Source: an uncultured Anaerolineae bacterium (GTDB lineage Bacteria; Chloroflexota; Anaerolineae; J036; Brachytrichaceae). From it: a stretch of DNA of 44,712 bases. The stretch's first letter is position 1, and each line of letters opens with the position of its first letter. Shown here piece after piece: positions 39,965-44,712 of the stretch. The DNA lies in assembly GCA_937927775.1 (NCBI GenBank), contig CALBEF010000077.1, positions 1 through 44,712 on the forward strand. Reading direction: 5' to 3'. The notes beneath the pieces are model-generated. The model saw only the letters and a list, made by a program, of their open reading frames with translations, had not been told where the DNA came from and made no database searches. Position numbers and translations under genes: made by a program.

Positions 39965-41263
39965 ATGTCCCCCACGATCGCGCTAATCGGCGCCGGCAGC
40001 ACTGTCTTTGCCAAAAACCTGCTCGGCGATATCCTGAGTTACCCCGAACTGGCCGGCTCGACCATACGCTTGTATGACATCGATTCCGAACGGCTCAAAA
40101 CCTCGGACATCGTGGCGCACAAGCTGGCGGACTATCTTGGGGCCAGGCCGGTCATTGAAGCCACTACCGATCCCCGCCGCGCGCTGGACGGCGCCGACTA
40201 CGCCATTTCCATGTTCCAGGTGGGCGGTTACAAGCCCGGCACCGTCATCGACTTCGAGATTCCCAAAAAGTACGGCCTGCGCCAGACCATCGCCGACACG
40301 CTCGGCATCGGCGGCATCATGCGCGCGCTGCGCACCATCCCGGTCATGCTGGATTACTGCCGGACGATGGAGCAGGTGTGCCCGGATGTGGTCTTCCTGC
40401 AGTACGTCAACCCGATGGCGATGAACTGCTGGGCGATCAGCCGGGGCAGCAGGATCAGGACGGTCGGGCTGTGCCACAGCGTGCAGGGCACGGCCGAGCA
40501 GCTTGCCCACGACATTGGCGTGCCCATCGAGGAGATCAACTACATCTGCGCCGGCATCAACCACATGGCGTTCTACCTGCGCTTTGAGCGCGATGGGCAG
40601 GATCTGTACCCGCTGATCCGCAAGGTCTATGACGAGGGGCGCGCGCCGGCATGGAACCTGGTGCGCTACGAAGTGCTGCGCCGATTCGGCTACTTCGTCA
40701 CCGAGTCGAGCGAGCACTTCAGCGAGTATGTGCCGTGGTTCATCAAGCGCGACCGGCCCGATTTGATCGACGCCTTCAATGTGCCGCTGGATGAATACAT
40801 CCGCCGCTGCGAAGCGCAGATTGCCGGCTGGCATGCCATGCGCGAAGCCTTCGAGCGCGGCGAAGGCATCGAACATCGGCGCAGCCACGAATACGGCTCC
40901 GCCATCATCCACAGCATCGAGACCAATCAGCCGCGCGTGATCTATGGCAATGTGCCCAACTACGGCTTGATCGACAACCTGCCACAGGGATGTTGCGTCG
41001 AAGTGCCGGTGCTGGTCGATCGCAACGGCTTGCAACCTACCCGTGTCGGATCGCTGCCGCCGCAACTGGCCGCTCTGATGCAGACCAACATCAACGTGCA
41101 AGCGTTGACGGTGGAAGCTGCGCTGACCGGCAAGCGCGAGCACATTTACCACGCTGCCATGCTCGACCCGCACACCGCCGCCGAGCTGGACCTGGCGCAG
41201 ATCACCTCGCTGGTGGATGATCTGATCGCCGCGCACGGCGACTGGCTGCCGGAGTTCCGCTGA
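39965..41263 (+). CDS. GH4 family glycosidase (alpha-galactosidase/alpha-glucosidase-like)
   Basis: 432 residues. NAD-binding IALIGAGSTVFAKNLLGDI, then the metal and catalytic residues in VNPMAMN, LCHSVQGT (Cys) and INHMAFYLR (His), and RRSHEYGSAIIHSIETN. GH4 enzymes open glycosidic bonds by an unusual NAD+/Mn2+ redox-elimination mechanism. The sequence is nearest the MelA/AglA alpha-galactosidase type; the sugar is not certain. It is followed 38 bp later by a metacaspase gene on the same strand. Confidence 0.92.
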   Translation: MSPTIALIGAGSTVFAKNLLGDILSYPELAGSTIRLYDIDSERLKTSDIVAHKLADYLGARPVIEATTDPRRALDGADYAISMFQVGGYKPGTVIDFEIPKKYGLRQTIADTLGIGGIMRALRTIPVMLDYCRTMEQVCPDVVFLQYVNPMAMNCWAISRGSRIRTVGLCHSVQGTAEQLAHDIGVPIEEINYICAGINHMAFYLRFERDGQDLYPLIRKVYDEGRAPAWNLVRYEVLRRFGYFVTESSEHFSEYVPWFIKRDRPDLIDAFNVPLDEYIRRCEAQIAGWHAMREAFERGEGIEHRRSHEYGSAIIHSIETNQPRVIYGNVPNYGLIDNLPQGCCVEVPVLVDRNGLQPTRVGSLPPQLAALMQTNINVQALTVEAALTGKREHIYHAAMLDPHTAAELDLAQITSLVDDLIAAHGDWLPEFR

Positions 41264-41288
41264 GTTGGCAAGGTTGTAAGTAGTCCAC

Positions 41289-41294
41289 AGGAGG
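41289..41294 (+). promoter_or_regulatory. Strong ribosome-binding site of metacaspase gene
   Basis: Perfect AGGAGG 7 nt before the ATG at 41302, which fixes the start. Confidence 0.8.
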
Positions 41295-41301
41295 CAAGGC
41301 A

Positions 41302-42150
41302 ATGTCAAATCGACGGGCATTGTGCGTGGGAATCAACAAGTTCAGGAACTACCCGACCGCAGAACTGAGGGGCTGCGTCAACGACGCCCAGGACATGGCG
41401 CAGTTGCTCAAGGATATGCTGGGCTTCGCCGATGCTGACATCACGATCCTCACCGACGCCCAGGCCACGAAGGCGCGCATCATGTCCAACCTGAAGTCGC
41501 TGGTGGCTGACGCCAAAGCCGGCAGGTTGAAGTACATCGTCTTCAGCCTGTCGAGCCACGGCACGCAGGTGCCAGACGTGAGCGGCGACGAAGCGGATCG
41601 CGCCGATGAAGCGTTCTGCCCATATGATCTGGCGGCCAAAGGCGACCAGTGGGACCCGGATCACATCATTCTCGACGACGAGTTGCACGACCTCTTCACC
41701 CAGTTGCCGCAGGACGCGCTGCTGGAGTGCTATTTCGACACCTGCCACAGCGGCACCGGCATCAAGAATCTCGACCCGGTGGTGCTGCTGCTGCCCAATG
41801 CGCCCCGGCCGCGTTACCTGCCCCCGCCTTCTTACAAAGCCTTCCTCAAGTTGCGCGACGCGCCGATGCGCACGGTGGCCGCGTTGCGCAAGTCCGACAA
41901 GATGCTGGCCCGGCATCACATCCTGTGGGCCGGCTGCCGCGACGATCAAACCAGCGCCGACGCTTACTTCGACGGCCGATTCAACGGCGCATTCACTTAC
42001 TACTACGTCAAGACCGTGCGCGCGTCGAACAACACGCTGTCGCGCGCCAGGGTGCGCGACGCTGTTCGTTCGGCCCTCAAAAAGGCAAAGTTCGATCAGA
42101 TTCCGCAGTTGGAGTGCGACGCCACCAACCGCAGCGCCCGGTTGTCCTAG
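41302..42150 (+). CDS. Metacaspase / caspase-family cysteine peptidase (C14)
   Basis: 282 residues. Caspase fold with the catalytic dyad His86 in SLSSHGTQV and Cys148 in YFDTCHSGTG; acidic stretches (SGDEADRADEAF) precede the basic-substrate pocket typical of metacaspases, which cut after Arg or Lys. Only the peptidase domain is visible; no signal peptide or extra sensor domain. It may be a free cytoplasmic enzyme. Downstream and convergent are a DNA methyltransferase and radical SAM gene. Confidence 0.93.
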   Translation: MSNRRALCVGINKFRNYPTAELRGCVNDAQDMAQLLKDMLGFADADITILTDAQATKARIMSNLKSLVADAKAGRLKYIVFSLSSHGTQVPDVSGDEADRADEAFCPYDLAAKGDQWDPDHIILDDELHDLFTQLPQDALLECYFDTCHSGTGIKNLDPVVLLLPNAPRPRYLPPPSYKAFLKLRDAPMRTVAALRKSDKMLARHHILWAGCRDDQTSADAYFDGRFNGAFTYYYVKTVRASNNTLSRARVRDAVRSALKKAKFDQIPQLECDATNRSARLS

Positions 42151-42183
42151 AAAGGGCGCGAGATTCGGCGCAAGAGTCAAAGC

Positions 42184-42213
42184 CCGGCTGCTGCGCGCAG
42201 CAGCCGGCTCTTT
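42184..42213 (+). terminator. Palindromic terminator after metacaspase
   Basis: Perfect 24-bp palindrome (left arm CCGGCTGCTGCG, 42184-42207) followed by CTCTTT. A further small inverted repeat GCGACTGAAGTCGC lies at about 42219-42232. Confidence 0.7.
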
Positions 42214-42253
42214 GTCCGGCGACTGAAGTCGCGGGCAAATTTCGGCAAAGCGT

Positions 42254-42281
42254 GCGCGCTTATAGCGCGCTATAAGCGCGC
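42254..42281. repeat. 28-bp perfect palindrome over the methyltransferase stop codon
   Basis: Left arm GCGCGCTTATAGCG (42254-42267), exact reverse complement in 42268-42281. It contains the TAG stop and last codons of the DNA methyltransferase. Terminator-like stem without T-tract, or a protein-binding palindrome. Confidence 0.85.
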
Positions 42282-43088
42282 TGCAAGCCGCGCGCGGGCG
42301 ATTTCAATCGCCTGCGGGTTGATGTCGATGCCGATCCAGCGCCGGCCCAGGCGCTGCGCGGCAACCAGCGTCGTGCCGCTGCCGCAAAACGGGTCGAGCA
42401 CAACATCCTCTTCGTTGCTGGCAAGTTGAACAATGCGCGTCAGCAACGCCAGCGGCTTCTGAGTCGGGTAATCGACGCGCTCTCTGGATGTGGGCGCGAT
42501 GGCCGGCATATCCCACACGTCGTCGAGCGGCTTGCCGCCCTTCATCACGTAGCGTTTGCCATAGGCATTCATGTAGCGCTTCCCCTGCGCGTTCACGTGA
42601 CGGTATTTGTCCAGCATGGCCGGCGTCGGCGCGTCGCGCAGCGCGTTGAACACATAGTCGGGCGAGCGGGCATACCAAAAGATGACATCGTGCTTGGTCA
42701 ACAGCCGGCGGGCAGCTTTCGACGCGCCCAGCCCGTAATGCCAGATGATCTGATTGACGAAGACGCCCCGCGCGCGATCGGGCCGCGCGGGTTCGGCCAA
42801 CCCGAACAGATCATCCAGCATCAACCGGATATGGGGACTCATGCGCCAGTCGCAATGAAAGAAGAGCGAGCCGTCAGAGGCCAGAACGCGCAACATGGCT
42901 TCGAGGCGCGGGCGCATGTGGGCTACGTAGGCCGCCGGCGACCCAAACGCATCATCGTAGCTGCCGGCCTTCGCCCGCCGGCGCGCGCCGGTGTTGAACG
43001 GCGGATCGAGATAGATCAGGCGCGCCGAGCCGGCCTTCAGCCGGGGCAGGGCATCCAGACAATCGGCGGCGATAAGGCGATTCTTCAT
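42270..43088 (-). CDS. Beta-class DNA (N4-cytosine/N6-adenine) methyltransferase
   Basis: 272 residues. Motif IV DPPF (28-31) comes first and motif I-like VLDPFCGSGTTLVAA near the C-terminus, the beta-class order. The middle region (GLGASKAARRLL, NAYGKRYVMKGG) holds the target-recognition segment, and DYPTQKPLALL precedes motif I. It adds a methyl group to an amino base in a specific DNA site. No restriction enzyme is adjacent, so it looks solitary. The start overlaps the AmrS-like stop (ATGA), so the two are translationally coupled. Recognition sequence unknown. Confidence 0.92.
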   Translation of the reverse strand: MKNRLIAADCLDALPRLKAGSARLIYLDPPFNTGARRRAKAGSYDDAFGSPAAYVAHMRPRLEAMLRVLASDGSLFFHCDWRMSPHIRLMLDDLFGLAEPARPDRARGVFVNQIIWHYGLGASKAARRLLTKHDVIFWYARSPDYVFNALRDAPTPAMLDKYRHVNAQGKRYMNAYGKRYVMKGGKPLDDVWDMPAIAPTSRERVDYPTQKPLALLTRIVQLASNEEDVVLDPFCGSGTTLVAAQRLGRRWIGIDINPQAIEIARARLAARL

Positions 43089-44218
43089 GCCTGCGCCGGC
43101 GTCTGCCACAGCCCCGCAATGCGCGCCCCGCAGTCGGGACACACACCGCCGTCCTTCAGGCGGTTGTTCAGCACGCGAAAGCCCAGCCGTTCGATCAAAG
43201 TCGCCCCGCAGCCGGGGCAATAGGTGTTCTCAAAGCGCGCCAGTTTGCCGGGCAGGTTGCCGGCGTACACATAGCGCAGCCCTTCCGCGTAGCCGATCTC
43301 GGCGGCGCGCGCTAAAGCGCGGGCGTCCGTGTTGTCGCGGTCGGTCATGCGGTAGTCCGCGTGGAACGCCGTCACATGCCAGGGAATGTCGGGGGACAGC
43401 AAACGAATGAACTGCGCCGCGTCGCGCAACTCATCGTCCGAATCGTTGAACCCCGGCACAACCAGCGTGACGATCTCCAGCCAGAAGCCCATCTCATACA
43501 CCATGCGCGTCCCTTCCAGCACGCGATCCAGCGCCGCGCCGAGCTGACGATAATTCCGGTCGCGCATGGATTTGAGATCGATCTTGTAGCCGTCGAGCCA
43601 GGGCCGCAGAAACGCCAACACCTCGCGCGTGGCGTAGCCGTTGGAGACATACAGGCACACCAGGCCGGCTGCCTTCGCCGCTTTGAAGACATCGGCCGCC
43701 CACTCTGATGTGATGAGCGGTTCGTTGTACGAGCTGACCATGCTGCGCGCCCGCGCGCGACGGGCCAGCGCCGCCAGATCATCAGGTGTTACCCTGATCG
43801 GCGGCGCGCCGGCGGCAGCGTCGCGCAGCGCCTGCGAGATGTCCCAGTTCTGGCAGTAGTCGCAGTGGAAATTGCAGCCCAACATGCCGAACGTCAGCGC
43901 GGTCGAGCCGGGCAGCACGTGATAGAAGGGTTTTTTCTCCACCGGGTCGGCGTGAATGGCCGAGGCATACCCCCACGGCGCGTACAATACGCCGCCGGCG
44001 TTGTAACGCGCCTGGCAAATGCCGCGCGCGCCGGGCTTGATGCGGCAGCGATGGGCGCACGCCACGCATAGCACGCTTCCCTCGGCCATCGGTTGATACA
44101 ACGCCGCTTCCCGAACCAGTGCGGTCAGACTCCGGGCCAGGGGCGCGTCGCCGGCCAATGGCGCCCGGACAGCGGCGGATGGCGTCTGGGTTGCTTGCGG
44201 GGTTGGGATTGCGTTCAT
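43085..44218 (-). CDS. amrS: AmrS-like radical SAM protein (AmmeMemoRadiSam system)
   Basis: 377 residues. N-terminal Cys cluster (CVACAHRC, GICQ), radical SAM motif C-x3-C-x2-C (Cys115, 119, 122 in GCNFHCDYCQNWD), and a C-terminal zinc-knuckle pair (CPGCGA and CPDCGA). Strongly like the radical SAM partner of AMMECR1 and Memo proteins, whose reaction is unsettled. Neither AMMECR1 nor Memo is visible. An AGGAG ribosome site 8 nt before the ATG at 44218 decides the start over an in-frame GTG at 44227. It overlaps the DNA methyltransferase by ATGA. Confidence 0.9.
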   Translation of the reverse strand: MNAIPTPQATQTPSAAVRAPLAGDAPLARSLTALVREAALYQPMAEGSVLCVACAHRCRIKPGARGICQARYNAGGVLYAPWGYASAIHADPVEKKPFYHVLPGSTALTFGMLGCNFHCDYCQNWDISQALRDAAAGAPPIRVTPDDLAALARRARARSMVSSYNEPLITSEWAADVFKAAKAAGLVCLYVSNGYATREVLAFLRPWLDGYKIDLKSMRDRNYRQLGAALDRVLEGTRMVYEMGFWLEIVTLVVPGFNDSDDELRDAAQFIRLLSPDIPWHVTAFHADYRMTDRDNTDARALARAAEIGYAEGLRYVYAGNLPGKLARFENTYCPGCGATLIERLGFRVLNNRLKDGGVCPDCGARIAGLWQTPAQA

Positions 44219-44364
44219 ATATCCCACTCCTGGGCGATCACATCGCGCAATCGCTCAAAACAATCATAGCGCAGGAAAGCAGCAGACAGAGAGCGCAATC
44301 TGCCCGCCGGCATTTGAAAGATGCGACTGAGTGAGCGCGGCTATTCCGCAAAGTGCGCAGCCAG

Positions 44365-44712
44365 CTACCACTCGAAGCTTTGCGCCACGATCACCCCCTG
44401 CTCGCGGGCGCGTTGCGCGAAGGAGGGCCGCGCATAGTGCGTGATCAGCAACGGCATGATCTCCATGCCGGGATACGCCTCTCGCACCGCCTCTATCTTG
44501 CGGGCCAGTTGCGCCAGCACGTCGTCCTCTTCCCGCCGGTTCGCCCGCCGCTCGTCCAGTTGCAATTTGGTCTCGCCCACGATCAGCACGTCCCGCCCGG
44601 CGCGGCGCCCCTTGCCAAAAATGTTGATCTCCTCGCCGGCGATCTCCGCGCGCACCAGCCGCTCCGTCACCTCCAGCCCGTGCGCGCGGGCCAGAAAGGC
44701 CGGCAACATGCG
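44365..44712 (-). CDS. PD-(D/E)XK-like protein, 5' truncated by the window
   Basis: The frame continues beyond the window edge; about 115 C-terminal residues are seen. The EINIFGKG ... VGETKLQL pattern is like the acidic residue and E-x-K of a PD-(D/E)XK nuclease fold, as found in DUF3782-like and other fusion-prone proteins of Chloroflexota and Cyanobacteria. It ends VIVAQSFEW. The full domain make-up and any coiled-coil start lie outside. Its stop is 146 bp from the AmrS gene; no clear promoter is seen in the gap. Role unknown, possibly DNA cleavage. Confidence 0.7.
   Translation of the reverse strand, partial: RMLPAFLARAHGLEVTERLVRAEIAGEEINIFGKGRRAGRDVLIVGETKLQLDERRANRREEDDVLAQLARKIEAVREAYPGMEIMPLLITHYARPSFAQRAREQGVIVAQSFEW

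Noticed and set aside
39983-41320. 445-codon minus-strand frame opposite the GH4 gene
   Set aside because: Shadow of GH4; no recognisable motif.

Overview
The window is high-GC bacterial chromosome with GCCGGC-rich composition and G/C-ending codons. It most resembles an Anaerolineae-like member of Chloroflexota. This placement is an inference from gene content: secreted PKD/DUF11 and polymorphic beta-helix proteins ending in a short aromatic-Pro-Arg tail, proline/threonine-rich surface proteins with PA14, LysM, lamin-tail or DUF3048 domains, cytochrome bd, a metacaspase, GH4, Gfo/Idh/MocA and xylose-isomerase-like genes, FmdB, and tandem heptamer repeats. There is no 16S gene to confirm it. 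About 38 protein genes and one tRNA-Glu are visible. There is no IS element, prophage, CRISPR array or rRNA.

Layout. 1-5.4 kb: two translationally coupled surface proteins. 5.6-7.3 kb (minus): hypB, hypA and a hydrogenase maturation protease, divergent from a nucleotidyltransferase/HEPN pair (7.3-8.2 kb). 8.2-10.1 kb: a sugar-acid dehydratase-like FAH protein and a COG0523 metal GTPase. 10.2-15.1 kb (minus): 5-formyl-THF cyclo-ligase, PcrA helicase, cysteine synthase and a DUF402-CinA fusion. 15.2-18.2 kb (minus): standalone PDZ protein, orphan histidine kinase, methyltransferase. 18.3-23.1 kb: PA14 surface protein, metallophosphoesterase, PotD-like lipoprotein, polysaccharide deacetylase. 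23.2-26.2 kb: possible 47-residue ORF, sugar isomerase/epimerase-like TIM barrel, Gfo/Idh/MocA oxidoreductase and divergent PIG-L deacetylase. 26.4-29.7 kb: a DsbB-cytochrome c fusion, PlsC and a radical SAM/DUF512 protein. 29.7-33.1 kb (minus): RpoD, zinc-ribbon/lamin-tail membrane protein, phosphoribosyltransferase. 33.2-36.9 kb: LysM lipoprotein, DUF3048 lipoprotein, tRNA-Glu, ECF sigma and probable anti-sigma. 36.9-39.3 kb (minus): cydB and cydA. 39.5-42.2 kb: FmdB zinc ribbon, GH4 glycosidase, metacaspase. 42.3-44.7 kb (minus): beta-class DNA methyltransferase, AmrS-like radical SAM enzyme and a truncated PD-(D/E)XK-like protein.

The strongest unexplained signal is a family of tandem short repeats, mostly 7 bp, at gene boundaries throughout the window. 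In several places they are part of coding sequence. They supply the C-terminal codons of HypA, the stop codons of the hydrogenase protease, PcrA and the DUF402-CinA protein, the N-terminus of the probable anti-sigma factor, and about 72 residues in the middle of the radical SAM/DUF512 protein (31 consecutive heptamers). Whether a gene is ended or lengthened depends on repeat orientation, because some units contain TGA only on one strand.

Other notable points are the DsbB-cytochrome c and DUF402-CinA fusions, a HEPN protein with Asn where the catalytic His is expected, several probable leaderless promoters with a -10 box 8-10 nt before ATG, and perfect palindromes between the metacaspase and the DNA methyltransferase.
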